The notes beneath the pieces are model-generated. The model ran no database searches. It saw only the letters and a list, made by a program, of their open reading frames with translations, and was not told where the DNA came from. The translations under genes and the position numbers were made by a program. A DNA stretch of 64,000 bases, taken from positions 3,603 through 67,602 of the forward strand of contig QJNS01000271.1 in the NCBI GenBank assembly GCA_004154925.1. The letters are read 5' to 3'. This stretch comes from Monosporascus cannonballus. Lineage: Eukaryota; Ascomycota; Sordariomycetes; Xylariales. Numbering within the stretch: position 1 is the stretch's first letter; the number at the start of each line of letters is the position of its first letter. Positions 1 through 13,000 of the stretch are shown here, in pieces.

Positions 1-253
1 CCGTTTACCTTAATAAAACCCCCCCCCCCCCCCCCCCCTCAGAACCCAGAGTTCCTTTGCTCGCAGGTCGCCTTGGGCTCCTTTGGAGTGGCTGAGTTTG
101 GTCCTCAGGTCTCTAAGTTGTCGATTAATTGTCAATTATATATATCTCGATACATGCTATCGCCGCGCGCTTTCCTCACCCAGGTTAGACTGAATTGGAA
201 CCCTTAGCCAAGTGATTTGGTAGTCTAGGAGGACATCGAACCCTGCGGCATCG
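1..253. other. Intergenic sequence with a 20-bp poly-C tract
   Basis: Normal-composition sequence downstream of the minus-strand gene that ends at 254. It contains an uninterrupted run of 20 cytosines at 19-38 and a short TA-rich stretch near 135-150. I see no coding signal. The poly-C run could be a real homopolymer or a length-uncertain assembly tract. Confidence 0.6.
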
Positions 254-1926
254 TCACTGGTGCCTATTCGGCCAGAACTTCTGCATGTCCCTTTCCGACA
301 CTGGCATTATGCCTTCTTCCATGACGAAAATGTGTAGATCGGAATGCTTTTCGCCGGGCACGCGAGTTACGTAGCAGCACTTTCCTTCCGTGCCCCTGAC
401 GATCTCGCGCAATTGGGAGATGAGAGTAGTGAGTTTGCGCAAGTTGTTCTGGTTCGCCTCGACCTCTTCCCAGGCACGACATTTCGGGGCCGCCATTTTG
501 AACTTAACGGCCCGAACAAGGGCGTGCTCCGTCCAAGAACAGAAGCGCGGTTGGACGGCGTAGGGCACGCGGGTGAACCATATTTGCTCTAACCCCCCGC
601 GCCCTTGACCCGACTTCATCTCGATGGCAGGGAAATCATCGTTAAAACCACGAGGGACGACTGCTACAGCACCTACAACCGGCTCACGATGAATGTTACT
701 GTCTTGGACGAACACCGACTCCCGTTCCTCCAACTGCATCTGAAAACAGGCGTCAATGCCAACAGTAAACACGCAATTTAGGTGGCCTAGGCGATAATTC
801 ACAATCCGGACATGGCTGAGACTACCTTCTAACCCTTCAGGCCATTGTGTAAATTGACGCTGAAAATCGAGGCCCATATCCCTTGGTCGCCGCCGTGCAT
901 CAGTAAATCGTATGGAGTAAGGTCGGTAAACTTCGAATACCAAGGTATTACCAACAAGGTAAATAAGGTGATTAAGACGCTTGGGACTCCCCTTGATGAA
1001 CTTGAGAAGCTCTTGAAGAATAGACCCTCTCGCCATAATGTCGACTTCGTCGAAGTGGAAATCAGGCATCATGGCTTCAATAGCTTGGAAAATAGGCTTC
1101 CAAGCCGTATACCGAGGGGCGAGTTCTTCGTCCCTGAGTGAAGGAGCCATACGTAGCCCGGGATCCAGTGGTCTAGGATCTGTAGGCAACCGAAAGAACG
1201 CTGGTCCACCTGAGGAATGTCAACATTCGTCTTGTCTGCTTCCGTAAAGATGGCATTACCGGGGACATAGATCATACGATGGGCACCGGCCACTCGGTTA
1301 GTCCAATTGAAGCTCGCGATCTTCCGCAGGCGCGTTCGGCATGATACAGGAGTCTCGGATGGCAGAAGTGATTCGGCCGTAAGCATTGCAATCTTTTTGC
1401 CAACATGCTTAGGTAATCTGAGCGGTTTCGGCGCCCGACGGGAGGAGATCTTAAATGAAAGCCGCTCTCTTTTATTCCGCCCCGATCCTAATCCAGAATG
1501 GAAATAGGGGCTAGATTGTGAAGTGTGTGAAGAGTTCAATTGGTGTCGTCCGTCAGATGAGGCTGAAGAAAGTTGCCGGTACCTCCTTGGGGGCCAAGAT
1601 CTGACGTAGCCTTTAGCTCTGGCGCTGGTCGATACTCCCTTGGGCACGGGTTCAAAGATCTTTGCGACGCGTGCGAAAGGGTGCAGGCTGGGTGAGATGG
1701 GCAGTGGTGCGGCAACGCTGTCCCGGTATCTCCCCGAGGATCTCGTAGGCCCACTACTATTTGACCAATGACGAACAGGAGCCGCTGGGGAAAGCGCTCC
1801 TAATCTGATTGTGTTTCCCACGACATGGCCCTTATCATGAAAGTGGTGGAGATCGGAAAGAGCTCGAGGTGTTACACGATGGAAGAAACTGCACTGCAAA
1901 CTCTTAGTAAGCGTGCAGGACGGCAT
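254..1926 (-). CDS. Fungal-specific hypothetical protein, two exons
   Basis: Two-exon model, complement of 254-1179 joined to 1260-1926, about 530 residues, stop TGA at 254-256. The first in-frame ATG is at 1924-1926, with a TATA-like box 54-61 nt upstream. The 80-bp intron (1180-1259) is inferred: it starts GTAATG, ends CTACAG, and restores the frame between two conserved blocks, IASFNWTNRV..MIYVP before it and DPRPLDPGLRM after it. The N-terminal ~190 residues are basic, Ser-rich and probably disordered. The rest resembles a family widespread in Pezizomycotina with the order S-x-NW, VP, GS-x-L..LL-F, GNTLVF, GS-x-SH-x-RI-x-x-Y-x-x-G. Members are sometimes automatically named geranylgeranyl pyrophosphate synthetase, but I see no DDxxD prenyl-synthase motif. 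Function unknown; no membrane segment or signal peptide seen. Exon 2 is the more secure part; the N-terminus could contain another intron. Confidence 0.72.
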
Positions 1927-1979
1927 CGTTTCCTGCACGATGGGCTCAATCGAGTGAGCATATTCTATAGGTCATGACA

Positions 1980-1987
1980 TTTATATA
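1980..1987 (-). promoter_or_regulatory. TATA-like box upstream of the 254-1926 gene
   Basis: On the minus strand this reads TATATAAA, 54-61 nt upstream of the proposed ATG. Position and sequence suit a core promoter element and support that start, but short TATA matches are common by chance. Confidence 0.4.
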
Positions 1988-2895
1988 GGGAGCCCAAGGA
2001 CTATACAGCAAATATATAGACACAATAAAAGGTGAAAAACTTAAATTCTAACATGGATCCTTTGAATTTTTGTTCGCATGTCGCACATTGACTAAACCTA
2101 ATAAGGGAAGGGCAAGACCCTTGCACATAAATTGGCGCCTAGGCATGGCGTGGCGCTTTAAGATGCCCGCACTCTATTTCAACTACATCTCTTACATGAA
2201 TTCGCCTCATGCGACTAACCTACCCATGCCACTTGAATGCTTATACAAGTGGAAAACGCGTGACTCGAAAGCATCGGTGTTTCGGAGGCTCATCGATATC
2301 CCGTATAGCTTTTGTTCTGTATTTGAGTTTGAGAATCAGCCTAAAGACCCGGAGAGGGCCCAAGGTCGTTGGCACCAGTAGCTTTGCAGCAAGTCATGGC
2401 CGAAGACTGAGGTAGGCAAGATACCTCGTTGCCGGATACAGTACGCAGTGGGCGGTTCATTTGCAGATCCTGAGCACTGGACGGAGGGAATTACGGAAGC
2501 ACCAATCAACCCCCCTAACAGAAAACGATACTTCAGGCGTGTTGGTGTGCCATTTAGAGCTCGTACGAAGCTGTCAAGCCACAAAAACGAGAAGCATTTC
2601 CATGAGGTGTAACAGTTGGCTTAGGGATACGGACTCAGTTCTGTCTGGGAGCCGCTATGTACCGTAAGGGGTTATCGCTGAACGTATGTGTACGCTCCAT
2701 CCTGTCACTAGATACGTCACTTCTTTTGCAGGACGAGTTCGAATATGGACCCTTATAGCAGTGATGTACAGTAAAAGGATTCAATGATGAAGAGGGCTGC
2801 TCTATCCAAGCTGCGACGTAGACGCTCCGCACCACAATATCAATGGCTGCTTTGTCGAGTTTCAGCTGTCGCACGGTTCCTCTGATCTCTGGTCG
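1988..2895. other. Normal-GC intergenic sequence, no recognised gene
   Basis: Ordinary base composition, but only short open frames (about 70-103 codons on both strands) that overlap and resemble nothing I recognise. The minus-strand frame around 2635-2874 contains a hydrophilic stretch (RQLKLDKAAIDIVV) that could belong to the relic just upstream of it, but the link is weak. It may be decayed gene sequence. Confidence 0.4.
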
Positions 2896-3220
2896 TTAGA
2901 TGATGCCGCCCTCGGCTTTCTTCGCCTCCTCATCAAGCTGCCGCTTTCTTTCTTCGAGGAGCTCCCACCCTTCTTTGAGCGTCCTCGGCTCTTTTTTTCT
3001 TCTTCTGCAACGCTTTCTCGATTTCTGTGGCAGCCTTGTCCCGTTCCCCCACGTCTCTCATCCTTTCTCTCCAGAGGCTCCATAACTGCGCATAAACGCA
3101 TCGTATTCTTCGTAACTCATCTGGTGATCAACGAACTCGAGGCACGATTCATCTTGCATCATTGCCTCGCCCTGTCTCCCCTGTCCCCCGCCGCTGTAAT
3201 GATATCCTGTCTGGTTTGAA
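2896..3220 (-). pseudogene. Frameshifted relic of a coiled-coil protein gene
   Basis: Read on the minus strand, three consecutive frames each give a plausible piece of one hydrophilic protein. The first is a Gly-rich then acidic segment containing MSYEEYDAFMRSYGASGE. The second is a charged helix containing RMRDVGERDKAATEIEKAL followed by a Lys run. The third is a helix containing LKEGWELLEERKRQLDEEA that ends at a stop at 2896-2898. The heptad-like spacing of Leu with Glu/Lys suggests a coiled coil. The frame changes fall near 3080 and at an A-rich run near 2994-3005, so simple indels explain them. Base composition is normal, so this decay is not RIP. Family unknown. It could also be a real gene with tiny introns or sequencing indels. 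Confidence 0.4.
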
Positions 3221-4068
3221 GTGTTGGGAAACTAGGTAGATGTCGGCTGAGTGTCCTCAACCGGGGACCCAATCTGTTGAGGATGGGAGTTCGAGCCCAG
3301 TGGTGCCTTTTCGGCTTCTTGTCGTTGTTACTACTCCAGTGCCATCTTAGCTGTCGGTCTTGTCTGTGGTGAATGTGAAGGGACAGAAGCGCAGTAACCG
3401 TAGACTCGGACTGGTATATAGGGGCCATTTTCTTCCTTAACGAACTTCAGACTTAGAATACGTTGCATGGGGCAAGAATGCGTCTTGTCTGAGGAAGGGC
3501 GTCCCTTGTAACCCCCACGGCTTCCTTTCCTAGGCGATAGAGATTAAGCTCAGCATATGACCCTAGCGCGAAGGAAGCCAAGAGTTCGAAATCGATCAAC
3601 CTGACCCTCCCCACCTGTTTGGATGTTCTTTTGACACCGTCTACCACTTTCTAATAGTTTCTTATTGTGCGCACCCAGATGCAATATAACATTGGCTACC
3701 TATTGGTTATTTAAAAACGCCGCCAATCACCTCTATGCTTATCGTAGTGCCCCCTCTATCGCGTACACTATACAAAGTAGCCTAGCTATATGGTCTATTC
3801 AGCCTTGCTGGCGATGACTCTTCCCTAAGCAAACCGTCCCCGGGGAAGCTCGAGCTCGCATGAGAGACCTGCGCGCCTATATCAGTAAATTCGGTTGCCA
3901 GGTCGTGGGGTACCATTCACAATGTGCGTATCTGACAGGATGTGAAAAGAAATAAATAAGATTCAATAAGGATGGCAACTGGCGCGTTAACGTTTTATTG
4001 AAATATGGGTCAGAATAGGAGTGAGACGGCCCCGGCATATCTGTATATACAGTTGCGAAGTCCCGATG
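3221..4068. other. Intergenic transition into the AT-rich block
   Basis: Composition falls from ordinary to AT-rich from about 3900 onward. Short open frames (minus 3159-3428 and 3453-3647) show no family signature. There is no clear tRNA. The last bases before LTR-A (CGATG at 4064-4068) do not match any right-hand flank of the array. Confidence 0.45.
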
Positions 4069-4439
4069 TGTGACGGCTAGGGGGTTTAACCAACTATTAA
4101 ACCTTAGTCGTACGGGTTTATGTTGGCAGGAATATCGTGGGAAAATCTGAACAATAAATACAGTAACATATCACGTCTCGTAATACCAAGGGTGCCTTAG
4201 GTAACGATATTATATTACAAGCTAATGTTATTTAAATTATGGAAATAATAAGTGTATATATCCTGATTTTTATTACTGCTTATCTTTGTTCAATAAAGCT
4301 TTATTAAACGGTTGCTTAGCGTTACTTATCAATGCTCAGTTAAGACCCGCTGAATACTAATTACGTAATTTCAAACTGGCGTAATTACGTAGTCTTGGCC
4401 CGACCGTTTCCATAGGCCCAACCTCTTTAAGTCGTAACA
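4069..4439 (-). repeat. LTR-A, 3' LTR of E1
   Basis: 371 bp, reading TGTGACGGCTAGG at its left end and ending CGTAACA on the plus strand. It is collinear with LTR-B (370 bp) throughout, including the shared block around AGTTAAGACCCGCT. Pyrimidine-rich sequence immediately to the right (4440-4500) is the complement of a polypurine tract, which fixes this as the 3' LTR of a minus-strand element. Confidence 0.88.
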
Positions 4440-5077
4440 CGATTTCCTTTTTCCTCAAATCTTACTCTTAAGAATTTTCTTTTTTCTTTTTTTTTTTGGT
4501 GAATTCCTTTTTTCAAGATATTAACCCGTATTATTAAAAATTGTCGTCAAATTTCTTCGTCCACCATATAACGTCAAAACATGCTTTTTATCTTTAAAGA
4601 TTTTAGTTTTGAAATTATGCTATTTTTTAATGCTTTTTAAAAAGCTGAAAATACGAAATAATAGAAATTATTTTTCAGTAAAAGATATACGTTAAACATA
4701 ATTATCCTTATAATAATAACGGTATTCTTTTATTTTACTTAAAAAAATATCCGTATCGAAAATTAACCTTGAAAACGAAAAGAATATTTACGGAAAAATA
4801 TTTCTTAAAATTATAAAAATGTTATTAATAAAAAATAAACGAAAATATCTTAAAGTTAATTTGTTTTGAGAAATAAAAAATATTTTTTATTCGAAACAAA
4901 TTGAAATAATATAATAAAAATTATAGTTATTAAAGGAGTTAAAAAAATAAAAGCGCCAGAAATAAGCTAACGCTAAGGCTTCCTTAACCGCTTTGGTTTT
5001 CTCCTTTAAGTTACTTAATATCGACTGGCTACTGGAAAATATTAATTAAGACATAATTATCTCCGGTAGTTCCGCAG

Positions 5078-8000
5078 TTATTGGTAAAAATTCTTTAATA
5101 AGCGCTAAACGTTAATAAGATTTTTAGCGGGTTCCCAAATATTTTCGGAATCGGGGTATTTCTTTTACTTAATCAGGTACTAGGTAAATCCGTTTTGCTT
5201 CCGTATATCAAAAATTCTTTTTACCTCGTATACCGATTCGTTTTTTACTTTTATATCGTGTTATATCGTATATACTTTAATTATATCTGCTATTAATTCG
5301 AATAAAGAAATATAAAAAATTAAATAGAATTTAATTTTTAATAAAAATTCCAATTAACAATTATTTTTTAAGATTTCTTTTTGGTGATATTATATAGACC
5401 GATATACTTAAAGTCAAATTTTTTATTAGGTCGTTTTGTTTAAATATTTATTGTAATGAAAAAAACCATTTTTCCTTTTTTGAAAGTTAATCCCTTTAAC
5501 TGTTTCTAATTATAATACTTACTTATTTAATTCCGTACGAATTCCAGTTGTATTTTTATTTTCTGATATAATTATCTTAATTATTTTAAGATAAAAACTA
5601 CTTTAATATTAATTAAATTATTATCGTATACTTTTTTTTTAAAAGATTTTGAGGTGAAACCAAGGTTTGCGTTCGTAAATATTATTTTAATACTTTTATA
5701 GTAATTAGTATTATAAGTTAATTATGGGATTAGTCATTTTTTAACATAATTATTTTATTCGTAATTAATATAATATCGTAAATAAATTTTCAAACTTTAA
5801 TTCGTTCGTTTTATTTATTTATCCGTCTAAAATCTAAATACATTAAATAACTTATAATTTAAGCCGATTTACGTTATAAGGCCTTGCCAAAACTTAAATA
5901 CGAATATTAATCCTTTATTTAAAAGAATTTCCGTATATAATCAGTATATATTGAAAGAATATTTTTAAAAAATATATGCCATTTATTCGGCGTTTATATC
6001 CTTATAATATAATAAGATATAAAGAGACTTGTGAACCGATCGATGATAACGAAAATATTATTATAATATATTCCGATAAATAAATTCTTTAATAAAAGAA
6101 GTTTAATAATAAAATCGAATATAATTAAATACCATAATCGTTCTGCAACTAATAATGGCTATAACTTTTCGTATGGCTTATGTCGTTAAATTTTCGTTTT
6201 GGCGTAAATATTATATTGCCGTATAAATTTTTATATTATTAATTTCAATTTTCTTTTTAAAAAACATATACATTAAAGCCGTTTTAAGGTTTTATAAATC
6301 CCTGGATATTTATGTAATTAATGTTCGTATATATCTCGTACTAAATCCTTTTAATATTTTTTTAAAACTTATATCTTATCCGTTTTTTGGTTTTCTAGAA
6401 AATTGTCGTTATATTGTTAAATTTTCTAGTAAATATTAACAAGTACTGCCCGAATTGTCGCAATCTGTTACGGGCGTAAATATTCTTTTATAATAATATC
6501 GAAAATTATATGGCTAATTTTAACCAATTTCTTTTTTCGAGATTTAGTTATTTATTTAAGATATCGGCTTTGTTCTTTTCTAAGCCTTTCCTATAGAAGA
6601 TAACGAAGTCGAAATTCGCTAATATTTCTACATATCTTAATTATCGCCCTATATGTTCCTTAATTATAGTAAAACAGGTAAATTGTTAATAATCCGTATA
6701 AACCTTAATCTAATATAAGCTTCCTTTTAGAAAATACCTAAATTTTCGAAATATCATAATAATAGCTATAAATTCCTTATTTAAAATATCGTAATTAAGC
6801 TCGGCTCCTTTTAACTTATATGAAAAAATACAAAAGGTATAATTTGCCTTAATTATTTCGTTATCTAATTACTACGTTTAACGCGTAATCCGAAATATCG
6901 ATTTTTAATTTAACTGGGCAGTTTAAATAATACATAATTAATATTGGCTTACTGGTAATTTCATTTTTAATATTCTAAAATATTTTTTCCGTATTTAACG
7001 TTTATTTAAATTCTTTTTTGTTTCGTAAAGTTCGTTAAAGATATAACTATTTTACTAAAATTTCAAATAAACTTTCTATAATAATTGGCGAATCTAAGGA
7101 ATACTTATACCTCCTAAACCATTATTGGCGTTTACTATTTTAAAACTATAACGATTTTCTTAAAATTCATCTTAATATATCTTAAAGTAATAAGATGTCC
7201 CAGATATTTTACTTCTTATACGTAAAACTAATTTCTTTCTGCGTTAATAAATAATTTTACGTTATATAAAGCTTAAAAAACTTTATAAACGTATCTTACA
7301 TATACTTTTTCCGGTTTTAAAAAATTAAAAATGTCGTTAAGATAGCAAACAAGGAAAATATCGAGGTATTTTCGTAATATATAATTAACTATCCGTTAAA
7401 AAGTTGCTGGTACATTTGTAAATCCTATTAATATAATTAAGTACTTAAATAATCCGTATTTTGTCCTAAAGGTTATTCTTTATTCGTATCCTTTTTTAAT
7501 CCTAATAAGGTTATATTTATCTTTAAGATCGAATACTATAAACAATTTAGCTCCATAAAGTCGATTTTTATTTCTGTAATCAAAAGTAATAATATTCAAT
7601 CCTTAATAATAATATTATTCAGTTATCGATAATCGACCATAAATCGCAATTTTTCGTTCTTTTTAAATACGAACAACATTAAGTAACCTACCGGTAACTT
7701 CGAAAGTTAAATCTATTTTTTTATAACCTATTTTCCAGATATTTTCTAAAAATACGTAATTCGTCTTTATTAAAATTGTAAATAACCTAAAACTTCGTCG
7801 AAAATCCTTTTTTGAAAACTATTTATAATTTTATTTACTATATTTTAATAACTTTATATTAAGCGTTTTTCTGAAAAGTTACATATATTTATAATATTAT
7901 AATAATATATTAATCAGATTTTCTAACTTTTGAGATATTATATTAAGTTATTATTTAGTTACTTTAATTGTGCTTTAATAATAATAACAATACGTTATAT

Positions 8001-9229
8001 TTTTTTGATGCCCATTTTTCTTTATATTTTATCCCTTTAGGTAATAAGATTTTTATCTTATTCTTATATCTATATTCGTTATTATTTCGATCTAATATTA
8101 AAATCTTAATTTTTTTCTTATTAACCAACAAGGTATAAGAAAAACCTTATTTAGCTAATCCTTTTATTAATTAAAATTTCGTACTAACGTATTCGTAATA
8201 ATCTTAAAATCATATTATAATTTCTAGGCGAAACAATATCGAAATTAACTCTTTAATATCGTCCTTAAACAAAAATCTCGAAATAATTAATTTCGTATAC
8301 AATTTTTCCGTTATCATAAACAAATTCCTAACTTTCGACATTCGTCGCTATATAAGGTTCTAACTTATATTTCTATAGCAATCTGAACTTATTAACTCTA
8401 GCTGGTACAATATAATTTCCGCCCAGAACTTCGCAGTCTATTATTGCGATATATTAATACCTTCCAATTTATATATCCAAAATAGTAAAGTTTTTAACGG
8501 CTTCTATCGATACGTTTAAAACTTTTTTTAGGAATTTCCTTAAATCTCTCTGGGTTTTGTTATTTTGCGGCTTTTTTATAGGTAACTTTTTTTAACTTTT
8601 ATTTAAATTTGTCAAATATTATTTATATTTCTGTATTTAACGCGTTAAGCTATTATATCTGTCGTTATTAGCGGCGTATTATTCCTTGGAATTATATTAA
8701 TTATTTTTAATTTTACTATAATTTATTTTCTTATTAGATAATTTGTTTTTTCGTGTTTTCGACTGCATCCTATTACGAGTTATATTAATTATCGTCCTAA
8801 AGCTTACCTGTAAATTAAAGTATTTTTTAATGGCTTTTTTTCGTAAAAATCTATAATAAATACTAATTAAAAATGGAAATCTGTAATAACTCTTTGGTAA
8901 TATCTTTTTATTATATGCTGAATTAATTCTTTTTCCATTTGGTGGTAATACTATTAGTAATAACAAAAAAGGTTTTTTTTACGAACATTATTTTCCTTTA
9001 GACCAGCTTTTTATTTCTGTCAATTATTAAATATTTTCTGGAATTATGAATCGAAAATATTGATATTATTATTTATCGTTTTTGTTATTTCCGATATAGT
9101 TTAAAAAATCGAATTTTTTATAATACATACGGATAATTTGTCTGTAAATATATAATTTCCATTCCTTATAATCGGGATATTTTCGCTATCGGCAATATAT
9201 AGCATATATTCTGCCGTATCGATTAAAAG
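5078..9229 (-). pseudogene. E1 pol relic: protease, RT, RNase H, integrase, chromodomain
   Basis: RT is recognisable at about 7320-7740. It contains a DYRQLN-type block (LRFMVDYR), then a block corresponding to LDLKGAYNLIRI, then the catalytic tetrad, now YLND instead of YLDD (7333-7344), so one catalytic Asp is lost by a G-to-A change. RNase H and integrase lie leftward to about 5300. At 5081-5242 a complete chromodomain can be read with only nonsense changes: YEVKRIFDIRKQNGFT, then YLIK, then YPDSENIWEPAKNL, then RLLKNFYQ. Stops replace Trp or Gln, as expected of RIP. The open frame at 8697-8966 is a surviving fragment of the gag-pol junction region, not an independent gene. Confidence 0.8.
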
Positions 9230-9419
9230 TATTACAGGCTAGAGCCTATAGGGCAGCTCGGGCTTACGGAGCGAGCTCTTTAGCCCGAACTTACCTATAT
9301 GTATATAGGGAGCAGCCACCTTATTAATGGCTAATTATTTCTCCCTTTCCCTTTTTACCTTAAATATAAACCTTTATTAAGTTGTACTACCGTTTAATAT
9401 ATATATCGTGCCCGTTATA
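9230..9419 (+). repeat. E2 5' LTR (190 bp)
   Basis: Starts TATTACAGGC (probably TGTTAC before RIP) and ends GCCCGTTATA. Same length as and collinear with 14569-14758; most differences are C/T or G/A. It contains the TATATAGGGAGCAGCC segment, a likely promoter region. It is visibly richer in GC than the element interior. Confidence 0.88.
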
Positions 9420-11639
9420 TATATTTAAAGTTACAATTTATTATAGCTTTTAAAAAGTTAAATAAAAGCAAAACGTTTTTTAAGAATATTTTAGTTACAA
9501 ATAATAAGCTAAAAAAGTTTTATAACGAAGTAATTACAAAGTAATATAACCGACAAAATTATGGGCGAGCTTACGGTATTAATTTCGTTTGAAATTATTA
9601 AAGGAAATTTATAATCCTAATCGTTCGTAAATATGCTTTAAAAACTTAATATATAGCAGAAACATTTTATTAAATTAGTTTTTAGCCGTAACGAAATAAT
9701 AAATAATTTGCTTAACAGGATAACGGAGATAAAAAAAATACCTTTATAAAATAAGATTTATTTCGTTAAAACTTACGGTAAATCTGCCGCTTAATAATGC
9801 GTTTATAAAAGCGAATCGTAAACCTATAAAATAACTTTTATAAAACGGGAAATAAAAAGTATTTTATTTATTTTTCGTTATATTCCGTATAAAAATAAAG
9901 GAAAACCGGTTTATTTCTAGTTTTTCTATAGTAATTTACTTAAATATTATAATATTTATACTTATCGAAAAATAATTATAACTTAATTATTACTTCGAAA
10001 TAAGAAAATTATAAAAGGATTTTGATATCGATAACTTTTTTTATATAAAAAATAATTTAAAAATACGTAAGTAGTATAATTTATTAAAAAGTAATTATAA
10101 TGCATAAAGTAAAATAGTAACTAACGGTTTTAGGATTACTTATTAGGTTTTGAATTAATATTAATCGAATATAAAGGTTTAATGTAATTTTTAATAATTA
10201 AAGTAATTTTCTTAAATATCGGTATTAATACGTAATTTCGTAACGCATTAATTATAAAACGTATATCTTATAACGATTATAACCATCAAGTAAGTAAAAT
10301 AAAAAAAGTAATTAATTATTTAAAGATTTTATTTGATTATTATATAAATAAAAAAACGATAACTTGATATTCCGGTAAAGAAAGCGGAATAATTAATTAA
10401 TAATAATATATCGGTTAAATTAATAAGCCTGTTTAAATAATAAATAATTAAAGGGATATATTTACAACAAATATCGATAATTAATTACGTTAATTTTTAA
10501 ACTTATGGATTAATAATAAAATGGTTAAAAAACCGATTCGGAAATAATTCGGAATAAGGCTTAAATAACCGGCCTTATACGAAATAATTTTCCGATAACG
10601 AGGTAAAAACTTAAAAATAAAAAATATAATATTTTCGCTATGCCGCTATAAATTATTTGAACTGGGAATATCTTAAATATAAATCCGCAAAACGGTTTAG
10701 TTTAATTAGGACGGAAATTACGGTAATAATAATTCGGATAACGAATATTTAAAAAATAGCCTGTATTAAAAATTGCTGGCAAAAAAAAACGTAATTAAAC
10801 AAATTATAGGAAATTAATAATAAAGTAAATAATATTTTTTTAATATGAAATACCATAATTAATAATATTATATATATAAATATCCTAATTAATAATAAAT
10901 ATATTTATTATTTTCCATTTAATTAATAACTAATTTGCCGTTTAAAGTTATAATATATATTTATTATATCCTGTCAGTTAAAACTAAACAAAAATAACAA
11001 ATTTATAATAATTGAGAGTTGAAAAAATATTTACGTTAACATAAATTTAAACGGTTATTTAAAATAAATTAAAGGTACGTAATTAAAAATTTATCTAATT
11101 CTTTTATTTTAGGAAAACCTTAAATAAAATATAATAATATTATATACGAAATAAAATAAAGGTTTGTCCGTTTCACAAATAACGTTACCGCGCTTATATT
11201 ACGCAAAAAGAATTAATAAAAAGCTTAAAAATCGCTTAAAAAAGTGGTTATAAAAATATAAAGAAATCTATTTAATAGAGGTTATAACTTTTGCGGCGAT
11301 AACGCAGTAAAATTATTATAGGAAAAACGGGATATAATTATTCCTAATTTTTATAAAAGATATTAATAAGGCTTTAAAATTAAAACAGTAATTAATTTTT
11401 TAAAAATATAACGGAATACTTTTTTTACTGGAATACGGGAATTCCGAAATCTTTTTATAAATAACGAAAATTTGTCGTTATTATTTTACCATAATAATAA
11501 CGACGTAACGATAAATTTAGAAATAAATATTTCGGGTTAAAAAAATAATCCTATAAAAAGTTTTATACGGAATATTAAAAGAAAAATTATTAATTTTACG
11601 TAAAATGTTTATAAATTTATTCGACAAAAATTAAATTCG

Positions 11640-13000
11640 GATTAATAATTTTTCCGTAAATATTCCGGTATTATTCGTAAGGAAATTTAACGGGGGTTTA
11701 CGGTTTTGCATAAATTATAAAAAATTGAATAAGATTACGAAACGAAACCGTAACCTTTTTTTATTAATAAAAGAAACGTTACGAACCTTATTATAAGCCC
11801 GGTAATTTACGAAATTCGACGTTCGAACGATTGTTTTACCAATTACGTATTTGCTAAAGAAACGAATAAAAAATTGCGTTCTATATATATTTCGGGTTTT
11901 TCGAATAATTAATATGCCTATTCGGCTTTAACGGTATACCGGTTATTTTTTAATATTATATTAATATTATATTAAAATCTTATTTTAATAATTTTTATTT
12001 CGTATATATAAACGATATATGAATTTATTTGTCCGGTTTTCGAATTAATTATATAGCCAAAGTTAAATTAGTTTTCTGCCGTTTGGCGGCAGTAAAATTA
12101 AAGCTGGATTCGGATAAATGCGAATTCGTAATCCAGGAAATAAAATATCTAAAGTTTATTATCGAAATAAAAATAATTTTAAAAATTAATTATAAAAAAA
12201 TAACCGTTATTTAGGAATAAAAAACCTTTATTAATTTAAAAAAGATTAAAAGCTTTATTAGGTTCGCTAATTTTTACCGAACATTTATAAAAAATTTTAA
12301 TAGGGTAACGGTTTTTTTTACGATTAATTAAAAAAAATCTTTCGGGTAAAAAAACATAATAAGTTTTCGACCGATTTAAAAAGCTTTTTATTATAACGCT
12401 TACTTTTATATATTAGAACCTCGAAAAAAAATAATAATAAAGGCAAATTATTCCGGTTAAGTAATTAAAAAGTGCTTATCCTAATTTGATTCGTTAAAGC
12501 GTTTACGATTAATTACGTATTTTTTAAGAAAATTATTATTAATTAAATATAATTACGAAATATACGATAAAAAGTTGTTAATTATTATTAAAACGTAGGC
12601 GAAATAAAAAAAGGAACTTTAAGAGTTAATTAGTTTTTTTAGAATTTTAATAAATTATGCAAATTTTTAATATTTTATAAATATCCGCATATTTATTAAA
12701 AAGTTAATTCGATAAACCAGCTTTTTATTTACTTTTAATTTTATATTTCAATATTATTTTAGCAAATTAATAAATTAATCGGATATTATAGCTTGCAACT
12801 TATAAAATGTATTTTATGGCAAAAGAGTATAAAGCTTAAAAGGTAAATAATTTGATTAATTTAAAAAATAATTATTTAACGAATTAACGTAAATTTAAAT
12901 ACTCCTAATAACCGTAATTTACCTAAAGCGAAATAATAACGAACGACCGATTATATCCCTTAATAAAAAATATCTTTCGAAAAAAACTTTTAAAAAATAT
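11640..13000 (+). pseudogene. E2 reverse transcriptase/RNase H relic
   Basis: From about 11665 the plus strand reads VLFVRKFNGGLRFCINYKKL, a typical Ty3/gypsy RT opening. Then comes TKFDVRT and the catalytic tetrad as YIND (12005-12016; the family has YxDD). The open stretch 12029-12214 encodes the palm C-terminus, with KLDSDKCEFVIQEIKYLKFI. The thumb/RNase H boundary follows as FANFYRTFIKNF near 12265-12300 after a small frame change. Stops are mostly former Trp codons. The catalytic Asp-to-Asn change alone would inactivate the enzyme. Confidence 0.8.

Noticed and set aside
264..592. Short frames on both strands within exon 2 of the 254-1926 gene
   Set aside because: Alternative-frame shadows of a frame with clear family motifs.
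3268..3310. tRNA T-arm-like sequence GGGAGTTCGAGCCC
   Set aside because: No pairing acceptor stem, D-arm or anticodon arm at proper spacing on either strand.
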